This document shows, one piece after another, positions 9,247 through 18,896 of a stretch of 33,838 nt of DNA. A program made the position numbers and the translations under genes. The first letter of the stretch is position 1. Each line of letters opens with the position of its first letter. Below the pieces are notes generated by a model. That model searched no databases. It was given only the letters and a program-made list of their open reading frames with translations, and was not told the origin of the DNA. The stretch is from the NCBI GenBank assembly GCA_039908345.1, contig JAMOBD010000060.1, positions 1 to 33,838 on the forward strand. The letters are read 5' to 3'. This DNA comes from Magnetospirillum sp. WYHS-4. Its GTDB lineage: Bacteria; Pseudomonadota; Alphaproteobacteria; Rhodospirillales; GLO-3.

Positions 9247-9874
9247 GGAAGCCGCCTTGCCCTAGTCCCGAAAAGAGGGTGGATATGGCCCACAACGCGG
9301 CGTTCCCAACCCCCACCAACACCAGAGCCGACATGACGATGTCGTATCGCTCCTTGAGCGGCCCTTCGAAATAGGCAAGGTCGGAATCCGCCCGGGCCGA
9401 GCGCAGAACCCGTTCGAAATGTACCCGCTGTTCCGCTGCCAGGTTGGTACCGCAACGCTTGATGGCGGCAAGCGCCTGCCGCGTCGGCTCGGTCACCTTT
9501 TTCATTTCGAGAAAGGAATGCACCCGATAGACGCCGAAGGTGAGGAACGGAAACGCAATCCCGAAGACAATACCCAACAAGACAGCAAGATCAGGCACAA
9601 TGTGAACTATAGGCAATACCGCACCCTGCGAGGCTGTTGTTAGCCGAACCCATCCAATATAAATCAATACAACCGAATGAAAGGCCATGGCAATTGCAGC
9701 AAAAAGCGACCCGACAAACAGAACTTTTTCCGCCCCCCGAAGCCAACTCAGTTTCCCAGATGCATACTGTATTCTTGATGTAAGAACGGATATGTTTCCA
9801 ACATCGCTGTCCGGTTGGGATGCGGTCGTCCCAGCCTGGGGACCGTCCTTCGCCTTTTCGACGGGGAAACTCAT
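9239..9874 (-). CDS. Small three-helix membrane protein A, GTPase island
   Basis: The 211-aa protein has a polar N-terminal tail of about 45 residues and three predicted membrane helices: about 50-75 (VLFVGSLFAAIAMAFHSVVLIYIGW), 88-115 (VPDLAVLLGIVFGIAFPFLTF), and 183-205 (IVMSALVLVGVGNAALWAIS). A charged soluble stretch of about 65 residues lies between helices 2 and 3. No family is recognised. The start codon was fixed by GGTGGAGGG a few bases upstream and by the overlap with the GTPase stop codon (TGATG). Its stop lies inside the start region of membrane protein B. Overlaps on both sides suggest coordinated production of a complex, which is inference. Confidence 0.75.
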   Translation of the reverse strand: MSFPVEKAKDGPQAGTTASQPDSDVGNISVLTSRIQYASGKLSWLRGAEKVLFVGSLFAAIAMAFHSVVLIYIGWVRLTTASQGAVLPIVHIVPDLAVLLGIVFGIAFPFLTFGVYRVHSFLEMKKVTEPTRQALAAIKRCGTNLAAEQRVHFERVLRSARADSDLAYFEGPLKERYDIVMSALVLVGVGNAALWAISTLFSGLGQGGFHG

Positions 9875-10716
9875 CAGGCCCTCCACCGGTTCAGGCAGGC
9901 ATCGACCGTATCGAGGAACGTATTGTTGATGGCTTCCTTCTGGTCCGGCACCGTCCCGGAATGGGGGGGGATGTGCCCCTTGAAGCTCTGGCCAGCGCCA
10001 TCGCGCCGGCCAGCCCACACCGGTACCACGTGATATTCTTCCAGGTTGGGAAGCCTGTTTTGGACGGCTTGGCCGTAACGGCTGTCGGCACCGTAGTGGA
10101 TCTTGATTCTTTCCCAGAACGGATACACGAGGTCGTGCTTGTTCACCGCGATGACAAGCCACTTGATCTTCTCGGGGCTCGGCATACTGTCCAGCCATGT
10201 CCTGAGGAAATCCTCGTCGTCGGCCCGGAACCATTCCAGATAAGAAGCATCGACGATGCCCTTCGCCTCGTCGGAATAGGGCGCGTAGGGGCAGTTTCGC
10301 GAGGCCGTCTCGTTGAACCCGTAGGAGACGACGTTGATGAGCCCCGAAACCTTGTGCTGGAATATGGCGTCCCAGGCCTTCTGGTGGCCGCTGGCGTGGC
10401 TCAGGTTCCCCGGAACGTCGTAGACCACGATGGAGCGATTACCCCCCATCCTGGCCGGCAGCGACCTCATGTCGATGGTGTGTTCGGTTTCCCGCTCCTG
10501 CTCATGGGAAAAGACCTGATCGGCGATGCTGGACTTGCCGGTTCCGGTGTTCCCGATCAAAAAGCCGATCCGCCCTTGGTCCGTCAGCCGCCGTTCCTCC
10601 GCGTCCCTGGGAAACAATCGCCCGAGGAGTATTTCCACGGCTCGATCAACCGGCGCTTCGCGTCTGCCGATCAAGTGGTGATCCGCTCCAGCCATTCCGT
10701 CGAGTCCGTCAGCCAC
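9874..10716 (-). CDS. P-loop GTPase, first gene of the four-gene island
   Basis: The 280-aa protein carries the motifs of a TRAFAC-type GTPase: G1 GNTGTGKS at 55-62, G3 DVPG at 100-103, and G4 NKHD at 192-195, which specifies guanine. Candidate G2 threonines are at 77 and 80. There is no membrane segment and no fused effector domain. I cannot place it in a named family. Translation is set at GTG 10716, because AGGGGAGG lies 5-6 bases upstream; an upstream TTG at 10734 precedes that site and is unlikely. The stop overlaps the start of membrane protein A by 1 base. The likely role is a nucleotide-controlled switch acting on or through the two membrane proteins; this is inferred from context. 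Confidence 0.82.
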   Translation of the reverse strand: MADGLDGMAGADHHLIGRREAPVDRAVEILLGRLFPRDAEERRLTDQGRIGFLIGNTGTGKSSIADQVFSHEQERETEHTIDMRSLPARMGGNRSIVVYDVPGNLSHASGHQKAWDAIFQHKVSGLINVVSYGFNETASRNCPYAPYSDEAKGIVDASYLEWFRADDEDFLRTWLDSMPSPEKIKWLVIAVNKHDLVYPFWERIKIHYGADSRYGQAVQNRLPNLEEYHVVPVWAGRRDGAGQSFKGHIPPHSGTVPDQKEAINNTFLDTVDACLNRWRA

Positions 10717-10805
10717 GCCGTCCTCCCCTTGCAACCGAATGGAAAAATCCAGCCTGCCCTACACCGAAATACCCGCTCGACGATTACGATGTTGTGACGG
10801 ATGCC

Positions 10806-10834
10806 TCTATGCCATATGCATGAACCAAGTTCAA
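10806..10834 (-). promoter_or_regulatory. Candidate promoter of the GTPase island with overlapping palindrome
   Basis: Minus-strand TTGAAC (10834-10829) and CATAGA (10811-10806) are separated by 17 bp, about 90 bp upstream of the GTPase start. A perfect inverted repeat, TGAAC-CAA-GTTCA (10821-10833), overlaps the -35 and could be an operator. No regulator is encoded in the island. Confidence 0.4.
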
Positions 10835-10970
10835 TTATATTCACGTGTCTAAATATACCGTTAACTCTCTGGCCGTGTATCCGCCTGGGTTCCTGGCTGT
10901 CTCCGCCGGGGCGGCCATGGCGCGGTATTGCCATTTTCATATTAGCCCCCAATAATTTAGCGGCCACTAA

Positions 10971-12047
<1,077 letters not shown>

Positions 12048-12049
12048 GC

Positions 12050-13246
12050 ATGAACATCCACGAATACCAGGCCAAGCGGCTGCTGGCCGAATTCGGCGTC
12101 GCCGTCCCCAGGGGCGAGGTCGCCTATACCCCCGCCGAGGCGGAAGCCGCCGCCAGGAATCTGGGCGGCCCGGTCTGGGTGGTGAAGTCCCAGATCCACG
12201 CGGGCGGACGCGGCGCCGGCCGCTTCCAGGACGATCCCGGCGGCAAGGGCGGCGTGCGGGTGGTCAAGTCGGTGGACGACGTGGTCGCCAGCGCCAAGGC
12301 CATGCTGGGCCACGTGCTGGTCACCAGGCAGACCGGCCCGGCGGGCAGGGAGGTCAAGCGCCTTTACATCGAGGAAGGCTGCGACATCGCCCGCGAACTG
12401 TACCTGGGCGCCCTGATCGACCGCGCCACCTCCTGCATCACTTTCATGGCCTCCACCGAGGGCGGCATGGAGATCGAGGAGGTGGCCCGCAAGACGCCCG
12501 AGAAGATCGTCAAGGTCGCCATCGACCCGGTGATGGGCATGCAGGCCTTCCATGCCCGCAAGCTGGCCTTCGGCCTGGGGCTGGAAGGCAAGCAGGTGGG
12601 GGCGGCCGTCAAGTTCATGATGGCCATGTACGACGCCTTCACAGGCCTGGACGCCAGCCTGGTGGAGATCAATCCCCTGGTGGTCACCGGGGCGGGCGAG
12701 GTGATCGCCCTGGACGCCAAGATGAACTTCGACGACAACGCGCTGTTCCGTCGCAAGAAGGTGGCCGAGCTGCGCGACGCCGACGAGGAAGACCCGGCCG
12801 AACTGGAAGCCGCCAAGTACGATCTCAACTACATCCGCCTGGACGGCAACATCGGTTGCATGGTCAACGGCGCCGGGCTGGCCATGGCGACCATGGACAT
12901 CATCAAGCTCTACGGCGGCGAGCCGGCCAACTTCCTGGACGTGGGCGGCGGCGCCACCCGCGAGCGGGTGACGGAAGCCTTCAAGATCATCCTCCGCGAT
13001 CCCAAGGTGGAAGGGATTCTCGTCAACATCTTCGGCGGCATCATGCGCTGCGACGTGATCGCCGAAGGCGTGGTGGCCGCGGCCAAGGAGGTGAGCCTCA
13101 ACGTGCCTCTGGTGGTGCGCCTGGAAGGCACCAACGTGGACCTGGGCAAGAGCATCCTGGCCCAGTCGGGCCTGCCGATCCTGTCCGCCGACAATCTTGC
13201 CCAGGCCGCCGAGACGGTGGTCAAGGCCGTGAAGGAGGCCGCATAA
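12050..13246 (+). CDS. sucC: Succinyl-CoA synthetase, beta subunit
   Basis: SucC with SucD converts succinyl-CoA to succinate while making ATP or GTP. The 398-aa protein has the family start [12 protein letters not shown], an N-terminal ATP-grasp domain ([14 protein letters not shown]), LVEINPLVV, and a C-terminal CoA-ligase domain with FLDVGGGA and [16 protein letters not shown]. The length is normal. The start lies 2 bp after mdh, and 1 bp separates its stop from the sucD ATG, so the three genes are co-translated. Confidence 0.98.
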   Translation: MNIHEYQAKRLLAEFGVAVPRGEVAYTPAEAEAAARNLGGPVWVVKSQIHAGGRGAGRFQDDPGGKGGVRVVKSVDDVVASAKAMLGHVLVTRQTGPAGREVKRLYIEEGCDIARELYLGALIDRATSCITFMASTEGGMEIEEVARKTPEKIVKVAIDPVMGMQAFHARKLAFGLGLEGKQVGAAVKFMMAMYDAFTGLDASLVEINPLVVTGAGEVIALDAKMNFDDNALFRRKKVAELRDADEEDPAELEAAKYDLNYIRLDGNIGCMVNGAGLAMATMDIIKLYGGEPANFLDVGGGATRERVTEAFKIILRDPKVEGILVNIFGGIMRCDVIAEGVVAAAKEVSLNVPLVVRLEGTNVDLGKSILAQSGLPILSADNLAQAAETVVKAVKEAA

Positions 13247-13247
13247 C

Positions 13248-14123
13248 ATGGCCGTGCTCGTCGACAAGACCACCAAGGTCATCTGCCAGGGCTTCACCGG
13301 CGCCCAGGGGACCTTCCATTCCGAACAGGCCATCGCCTACGGCACCCGCATGGTGGGCGGCGTGACGCCCGGCAAGGGCGGCACCCGGCACCTGGATCTG
13401 CCGGTGTTCGACACGGTGGCGGACGCGGTCGCCAAGACGGGGGCCAACGCTTCCGTGATCTACGTCCCGCCGCCCTTCGCGGCCGATGCCATCCTGGAAG
13501 CCATCGACGCCGGGGTCGCCTTGGCGGTCTGCATCACCGAAGGCATTCCGGTCCAGGACATGCTGCGGGTGAAGCGGGCGCTCAAGGGGTCCGGCACCCG
13601 CCTGATCGGCCCCAACTGCCCCGGCATCATCACTCCGGGCGAATGCAAGATCGGCATCATGCCGGGCCACATCCACACCCGCGGCAAGGTGGGCATCGTG
13701 TCCCGCTCGGGCACTCTCACCTACGAGGCGGTGGCCCAGACCACGGCGGCCGGGCTGGGGCAGTCGACCTGCATCGGCATCGGCGGCGATCCGATCAACG
13801 GCACAAATTTCGTCGATTGCCTGGACCTGTTCCTGGCCGATCCCGAAACCCAGGCCATCGTGATGATCGGCGAGATCGGCGGCTCGGCCGAGGAGGACGC
13901 GGCCGAATTCCTCAAGCGGTCCAAGGTCAAGAAGCCGACCGTGGGCTTCATCGCCGGCATGACGGCCCCGCCGGGGCGCCGCATGGGCCATGCCGGGGCC
14001 ATCATCTCGGGCGGCAAGGGGACGGCGTCCGACAAGATCGAGGCCATGCGGAGCGCCGGCATCCACGTCGCCGATTCTCCCGCCGCCATCGGCAGTACGA
14101 TGTTGAAAGTCCTGAAGGGCTGA
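13248..14123 (+). CDS. sucD: Succinyl-CoA synthetase, alpha subunit
   Basis: The 291-aa alpha subunit binds CoA and carries the phosphohistidine. Seen are the CoA-binding start ([19 protein letters not shown]), the VTPGKGG loop, the [10 protein letters not shown] segment, and the active-site histidine in [15 protein letters not shown]. The length fits the family. It follows sucC directly. The next gene is not sucA, as in most genomes, but a small hemerythrin-like gene. Confidence 0.98.
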   Translation: MAVLVDKTTKVICQGFTGAQGTFHSEQAIAYGTRMVGGVTPGKGGTRHLDLPVFDTVADAVAKTGANASVIYVPPPFAADAILEAIDAGVALAVCITEGIPVQDMLRVKRALKGSGTRLIGPNCPGIITPGECKIGIMPGHIHTRGKVGIVSRSGTLTYEAVAQTTAAGLGQSTCIGIGGDPINGTNFVDCLDLFLADPETQAIVMIGEIGGSAEEDAAEFLKRSKVKKPTVGFIAGMTAPPGRRMGHAGAIISGGKGTASDKIEAMRSAGIHVADSPAAIGSTMLKVLKG

Positions 14124-14165
14124 GCCATATGGGAGAGGGAGCCCGCCGAAGGATGGGGGATATGG

Positions 14166-14579
14166 ATGGCCAAGGTGGAACTGCTGGACACATTCGTCAT
14201 CGGCCATCCCCGCATCGACGCGGACCATCAGAAGCTGATCGATCTGGTCAACCAGCTGGACGATGCCGTGACCAACGGCGAGTTGAAGTCCTGCAAGGTG
14301 CTGTTCGACGACTTCATCGAGGCGGCCCGCGACCACTTCGCCCGCGAGGAACAGGTTCTCAGGGCGGCCGGTTTCCCTCGGCTCACCCAGCACTGCGTCT
14401 ACCACTGGGGCCTGTTGCAGCGGGCCCATTCGGTGCGCCGGATGTGCGGCGACATGACCGACATGGCGGACATCCGCGACTGCTTCGACAGCCTGGTTTC
14501 CTTCATGGTCGACGACGTCATCCTGGGGGACATGGACTTCAAGTCCTTCCTCCAGGAACGCGGTTTGGCACGCCACTGA
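14166..14579 (+). CDS. Bacteriohemerythrin-like protein with one altered iron ligand
   Basis: The 137-aa four-helix protein matches bacteriohemerythrins, which bind O2 at a di-iron centre. Ligands visible are His21 (DADHQKL), His57 and Glu61 (HFAREE), His76 and His80 (HCVYH), and Asp122 (ILGDMDF). The sixth position, normally His in the HIxxxD motif, is Asp117, in DVILGD. The site may therefore still hold metal but with changed chemistry. Most of these proteins are O2 carriers or sensors; here it is a stand-alone domain without signal peptide or membrane helix. It lies between sucD and sucA, 42 bp after sucD, in the same direction, suggesting expression with the TCA genes. A second ATG at 14162 is out of frame. 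Confidence 0.88.
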   Translation: MAKVELLDTFVIGHPRIDADHQKLIDLVNQLDDAVTNGELKSCKVLFDDFIEAARDHFAREEQVLRAAGFPRLTQHCVYHWGLLQRAHSVRRMCGDMTDMADIRDCFDSLVSFMVDDVILGDMDFKSFLQERGLARH

Positions 14580-14610
14580 GCCCCTCTCTTCCATCCTCCA
14601 TTCCAGGGAA

Positions 14611-14632
14611 GGCGGGGACTCGCATCCCCGCC
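14611..14632 (+). promoter_or_regulatory. Hairpin between the hemerythrin gene and sucA
   Basis: GGCGGGGA and TCCCCGCC form a perfect 8-bp stem around CTCGCA, ending 10 bp before the sucA ATG. No T-run follows. It could modulate sucA translation or mark an mRNA processing point. Confidence 0.5.
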
Positions 14633-14642
14633 CACCATCGTC

Positions 14643-17561
14643 ATGGCTGAAACACTGGACAGTTTCCTTTCCGGCACCAACGCCACCTTCATGGCGGAAC
14701 TCTACGCCCGCTACCTGGACGACCCCGGCGCCGTCGATCCGAGTTGGAGTTCCTTCTTCGACGGCCTGCACGACGATGCCCGCGCCCTGCTGGACGACAT
14801 GCAGGGCGCCAGTTGGGCGCCGTCGGACCGGACGGTGATCGGGCGTGCGACGGCGGGCGCTTCGCTTTCCGACCTGGCAGGGGGCACCGCGCCCCTGCAG
14901 CCGGCCGGCGCCGCCGCCCGCGGCATCCGCGACGCGACGCGGGATTCGTTGCGTGCCCTGATGCTGATCCGCAGCTACCGGGTGCGCGGCCACCTGATCG
15001 CCCGCTTCGATCCCTTGGGCCTGGAAGGCAACGCCTACCATCCGGAACTGGACCCGAAGACCTATGGCTTTGCCGAAGCCGACATGGACCGGCCGATCTT
15101 CATCGACCACGTGCTGGGCCTGGAAAGCGCCACCTTGCGCGAGATCATGAAGGTGCTGAAAGGGACCTACTGCGGGTCCATCGGCGTCGAGTTCATGCAT
15201 ATCCAGGACCCGGACGAGAAGGCCTGGATCCAGCGCCGCATCGAGAGCGTGCGCAACCGCACCGAATTCACCCTGAAGGGCAAGCGCGCCATCTACGAAC
15301 GCCTGGTGGAAGCGGAAGGCTTCGAGCAGTTCCTCCACGTCAAGTACGTGGGCACCAAGCGCTTCGGCCTGGACGGCGGCGAATCCCTGATCCCGGCGCT
15401 GGAGCAGATCCTCAAGCGCGGCGGCCAATTGGGCGTCAAGGAGGTGGTGCTGGGCATGCCGCATCGCGGCCGGCTCAACGTGCTGGTCAACGTGATGCAC
15501 AAGCCCTATGCGGCGATGATCTCGGAATTCCAGGGCAATCCGGCGAATCCGGAGGACGTCCAGGGGTCGGGCGACGTCAAGTACCATCTGGGCACTTCGT
15601 CGGATCGGACCTTCGACGGCAACGTGGTCCATCTGTCGCTCACCGCCAATCCGTCCCACCTGGAAGCGGTCGACCCCGTGGTGCTGGGCAAGGTGCGGGC
15701 CAAGCAGACCCAGCGCGGCGACATGGGCCACAAGCAAGTCATGGCCGTGCTTCTGCACGGCGACGCGGCCTTCGCCGGCCAGGGCCTGGTGCCCGAATGT
15801 CTGGGGCTATCGGAACTGAAGGGCTACAGGACCGGCGGCACCATTCACATCATCGTCAACAACCAGATCGGTTTCACCACGGCGCCCAAGTATTCGCGCT
15901 CTTCGCCCTATCCGTCGGACGTGGCCAAGACGATCCAGGCGCCCATCTTCCACGTCAACGGCGACGATCCGGAAGCGGTGGTGCACGTGGCCCGCATCGC
16001 CATGGAATTCCGCCAGGAATTCGGGCGTGACGTGGTCATCGACATGTTCTGCTACCGGCGCCACGGCCACAACGAGGCCGACGAGCCCATGTTCACCAAC
16101 CCGGTGATGTACCGGACCATCGCCAAGCATCCGACCACCTGCCGGATCTACGGCGGCCAACTGGTGGAGGAAGGGGTGCTGACCCGCGAGGAGGCCGACG
16201 GCATCGTGGCCGACTTCCGTGCCCGCATGGACGAAGCCTACGATGCCGGGCGCAGCTACCGTCCCAACAAGGCGGACTGGCTGGAAGGCAAGTGGATGGG
16301 CCTGGTGCAGTTGACCGGCGAGGAGGAACTGCACGAGTTCGAGACCGCCGCCCCCATGGACCTGCTGCGCGAGGTGGGACGGGTGATTTCGGAGGCGCCC
16401 AAGAACTTCGTCCTCAATGCCAAGATCGCACGTCAACTCGAAGCCAAGCGCCAGATGATCGAGACCGGCCACGGCGTCGACTGGGGCACCGCCGAGGCCC
16501 TGGCTTTCGGTACCCTGCTGACGGAAGGCAATCCGGTCCGCCTGTCGGGCCAGGACTGCGGGCGCGGCACCTTTTCCCACCGCCATGCGGTGCTGGTCGA
16601 CCAGGAGAACGAGGAACGCTACATTCCGCTCAACAACATCCGGCCCGGCCAGGCCCATTTCGAAGTCCTGGACAGCCCGCTGTCGGAAGCCTCCGTGCTC
16701 GGCTTCGAGTACGGCTATTCGCTGAGCGACCCGCAGACCCTGGTGTTGTGGGAAGCCCAGTTCGGCGACTTCGCCAACGGCGCCCAGATGATTATCGACC
16801 AGTTCATCTCGTCGGGCGAGTCCAAGTGGCTGCGCCTGTCGGGCTTGGTCATGCTGCTGCCGCACGGCTACGAGGGCCAGGGGCCCGAGCATTCCTCGGC
16901 GCGACCGGAACGCTACCTGCAACTCTGCGCCGAAGACAACATGCAGGTCTGCAACCTGACCACCCCGGCCCAATATTTCCACGCGCTCAGGCGCCAGTTG
17001 CGGCGGAACTTCCGCAAGCCGCTGGTGATCTTCTCGCCCAAGTCCCTGTTGCGCCACAAGCTGGCGGTTTCCGAACTGGGCCTGATGGGGCTGGGCACCG
17101 AATTCCACCGGGTGCTGCCCGAAATGGATCGCTTGGTTCTGGACAAGAACATCAAGCGCGTCGTGCTTTGCTCCGGCAAGGTCTACTACGACCTGCTGGA
17201 GGCGCGCCGGGGCCAGGGCATCAAGGACGTGGCGATCGTGCGCATGGAACAGCTCTATCCCTGGCCGCGCCAAAGCCTCCTGCAGCAGCTCGCCCGCTAT
17301 CCCAACGCGGAAGTGGTCTGGTGCCAGGAGGAGCCCGCCAACATGGGCTATTGGACCTTCGTCTATCCGCGCATCGAGAACATCCTGGACGACCTGGACG
17401 GCAAGGCGCGGCGGCCGGTCTATGCCGGGCGCAAGGCCTCGGCTTCGCCGGCCACCGGCCTGCTGAAGACCCACAAGGTGGAACAGGGGGGCCTGTTGAG
17501 CCAGGCCCTCGAGGCTCCGCTCGAGACCATCCCGCAACCCTTCCGGCGCATCGAGCGCTGA
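14643..17561 (+). CDS. sucA: 2-oxoglutarate dehydrogenase E1 component
   Basis: E1 uses thiamine diphosphate to decarboxylate 2-oxoglutarate and transfer the succinyl group to lipoyl-E2. The 972 aa cover the whole family. Seen are the N-terminal E2-binding helix (NATFMAELYARYLDDP), VRGHLIARFDPLG, the ThDP-region motifs GMPHRGRLNVL and GGTIHIIVNNQIGFTT, CYRRHGHNEADEP, the transketolase-like GRGTFSHRHAVL, LLPHGYEGQGPEHSSARPERYLQ, and the C-terminal CQEEPANMGYW. The sequence appears undamaged throughout. No strong Shine-Dalgarno sequence precedes the start; a hairpin ends 10 bp upstream. sucB begins 18 bp after the stop. Confidence 0.98.
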   Translation: MAETLDSFLSGTNATFMAELYARYLDDPGAVDPSWSSFFDGLHDDARALLDDMQGASWAPSDRTVIGRATAGASLSDLAGGTAPLQPAGAAARGIRDATRDSLRALMLIRSYRVRGHLIARFDPLGLEGNAYHPELDPKTYGFAEADMDRPIFIDHVLGLESATLREIMKVLKGTYCGSIGVEFMHIQDPDEKAWIQRRIESVRNRTEFTLKGKRAIYERLVEAEGFEQFLHVKYVGTKRFGLDGGESLIPALEQILKRGGQLGVKEVVLGMPHRGRLNVLVNVMHKPYAAMISEFQGNPANPEDVQGSGDVKYHLGTSSDRTFDGNVVHLSLTANPSHLEAVDPVVLGKVRAKQTQRGDMGHKQVMAVLLHGDAAFAGQGLVPECLGLSELKGYRTGGTIHIIVNNQIGFTTAPKYSRSSPYPSDVAKTIQAPIFHVNGDDPEAVVHVARIAMEFRQEFGRDVVIDMFCYRRHGHNEADEPMFTNPVMYRTIAKHPTTCRIYGGQLVEEGVLTREEADGIVADFRARMDEAYDAGRSYRPNKADWLEGKWMGLVQLTGEEELHEFETAAPMDLLREVGRVISEAPKNFVLNAKIARQLEAKRQMIETGHGVDWGTAEALAFGTLLTEGNPVRLSGQDCGRGTFSHRHAVLVDQENEERYIPLNNIRPGQAHFEVLDSPLSEASVLGFEYGYSLSDPQTLVLWEAQFGDFANGAQMIIDQFISSGESKWLRLSGLVMLLPHGYEGQGPEHSSARPERYLQLCAEDNMQVCNLTTPAQYFHALRRQLRRNFRKPLVIFSPKSLLRHKLAVSELGLMGLGTEFHRVLPEMDRLVLDKNIKRVVLCSGKVYYDLLEARRGQGIKDVAIVRMEQLYPWPRQSLLQQLARYPNAEVVWCQEEPANMGYWTFVYPRIENILDDLDGKARRPVYAGRKASASPATGLLKTHKVEQGGLLSQALEAPLETIPQPFRRIER

Positions 17562-17579
17562 ACGACGGACGAGGACGAC

Positions 17580-18896
17580 ATGGCGACGGAAATCAAGGTA
17601 CCCTCCCTGGGCGAATCGGTAGCCGAGGCGACCGTGGCGAAGTGGCTGAAGGCGGCGGGCGACGTCATCGCCGCCGACCAGCCCCTGGTCGAGTTGGAAA
17701 CCGACAAGGTGACGGTGGAGGTCAACGCGCCCTGTGCCGGCGTGCTCGCCGAGATCCTGGCTCCGGTCGGGGCCGAAGTGGCGGTGGGGGCCCTGCTGGG
17801 CCGCATCGCCGAAGGGGCCGGCGCCGCCGCTGCCCCGGCGCCGAAGAAGGCCGAGCCTGCCCCGGCCCCCGAGCCGGCGGAGGAGGAACCCCTTTCGCCC
17901 GCGGTGCGCAAGCTGATCGACGAGAACGGCCTGAACCCGTCCGCCATTCCCGCTTCCGGCAAGGACGGCCGCTTGACCAAGGGCGACGTGCTGGCCTATC
18001 TGGAAAAGGCGGCGGCGCCCGCTCCTGCCCCGGCTTCGGCTCCGGTAGTGGTCGCTCCGGCTCCGGCCCAGTATCCGGCCCGGCCGGCCGGCCCGCGCGA
18101 GGAAAAGGTCAAGATGACCCGCCTGCGCCAGCGCATCGCCCAGCGCCTCAAGGAAGCGCAGAACACGGCGGCCATGCTGACCACCTTCAACGAAGCCGAC
18201 ATGACCGCCGTGATGGCGTTGCGCGCCCAGATGCAGGACTCCTTTTCCAAGAAGCACGGCGTCAAGCTGGGCTTCATGTCCTTCTTCGTGAAGGCGGCCG
18301 TGGTGGCCTTGCGCGAATTTCCGGCGGTCAACGCGGAAATCGCGGGCGACGAGATCGTCTACAAGAACCACTACGACATCGGCGTCGCGGTGGGCACCGA
18401 ACAGGGCCTGGTGGTGCCGGTGCTGAAGGACGGCGATGCGCTTTCCTTCGCCGACATCGAGAAGGCCATCGCCGATTTCGGCAAGCGCGCCCGCGACGGC
18501 AAGCTTACCATGGAGGACCTGTCGGGCGGCACCTTCACCATCACCAACGGCGGCATTTACGGCTCCTTGATGTCGACGCCGATCCTCAATCCGCCCCAGT
18601 CGGGCATCCTGGGCATGCACAAGGTTCAGCAGCGGCCGATGGTGATGCCCGACGGCAGCATCCATGCCCGCCCGATGATGTACCTGGCGCTTTCTTACGA
18701 CCACCGTATCGTGGACGGGCGCGAGGCGGTCTCCTTCCTGGTGCGGGTCAAGGAATGCATCGAAAACCCCCAGCGCATCATGCTGGATGCGTGGGCGGCG
18801 GGCCGGGCGGCTATGTGGCGGCCATCAAGGCGGCGCAGAAGGGACTCAAGGTGGCCTGCGTGGAAAAGCGCGGCGCCCTGGGCGGTACCTGCCTGA
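17580..18896 (+). CDS. sucB: Dihydrolipoyl succinyltransferase (E2), reading out of frame into lpd
   Basis: The E2 core transfers succinyl from lipoate to CoA. The lipoyl domain has its lysine at 43 (ETDKVTVE), followed by an Ala/Pro linker, the E3/E1-binding domain ([18 protein letters not shown]), a second linker, and the catalytic domain with [13 protein letters not shown]. The normal end is reached at about residue 404 (QRIMLDA, 18791). Instead of a stop codon, the frame runs on for 34 unrelated residues rich in Arg and Trp into the lpd sequence in the wrong frame and stops at 18896. The gene has therefore lost its own stop by a deletion at the lpd junction, or the assembly is wrong here. 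The catalytic part itself looks intact. Confidence 0.9.
   Translation: MATEIKVPSLGESVAEATVAKWLKAAGDVIAADQPLVELETDKVTVEVNAPCAGVLAEILAPVGAEVAVGALLGRIAEGAGAAAAPAPKKAEPAPAPEPAEEEPLSPAVRKLIDENGLNPSAIPASGKDGRLTKGDVLAYLEKAAAPAPAPASAPVVVAPAPAQYPARPAGPREEKVKMTRLRQRIAQRLKEAQNTAAMLTTFNEADMTAVMALRAQMQDSFSKKHGVKLGFMSFFVKAAVVALREFPAVNAEIAGDEIVYKNHYDIGVAVGTEQGLVVPVLKDGDALSFADIEKAIADFGKRARDGKLTMEDLSGGTFTITNGGIYGSLMSTPILNPPQSGILGMHKVQQRPMVMPDGSIHARPMMYLALSYDHRIVDGREAVSFLVRVKECIENPQRIMLDAWAAGRAAMWRPSRRRRRDSRWPAWKSAAPWAVPA

Noticed and set aside
10671-10967. 98-codon minus-strand open frame upstream of the GTPase gene
   Set aside because: It overlaps the island promoter region and the GTPase start, lacks a ribosome site, and shows no recognisable content.
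13221-15758. Minus-strand open frame of 845 codons opposite sucD and sucA
   Set aside because: Shadow of sucD, the hemerythrin gene and sucA; composition is typical of antisense GC-rich frames.
15807-18704. Minus-strand open frame of 965 codons opposite sucA and sucB
   Set aside because: Antisense shadow with no recognisable domain; the plus strand holds intact sucA and sucB motifs.
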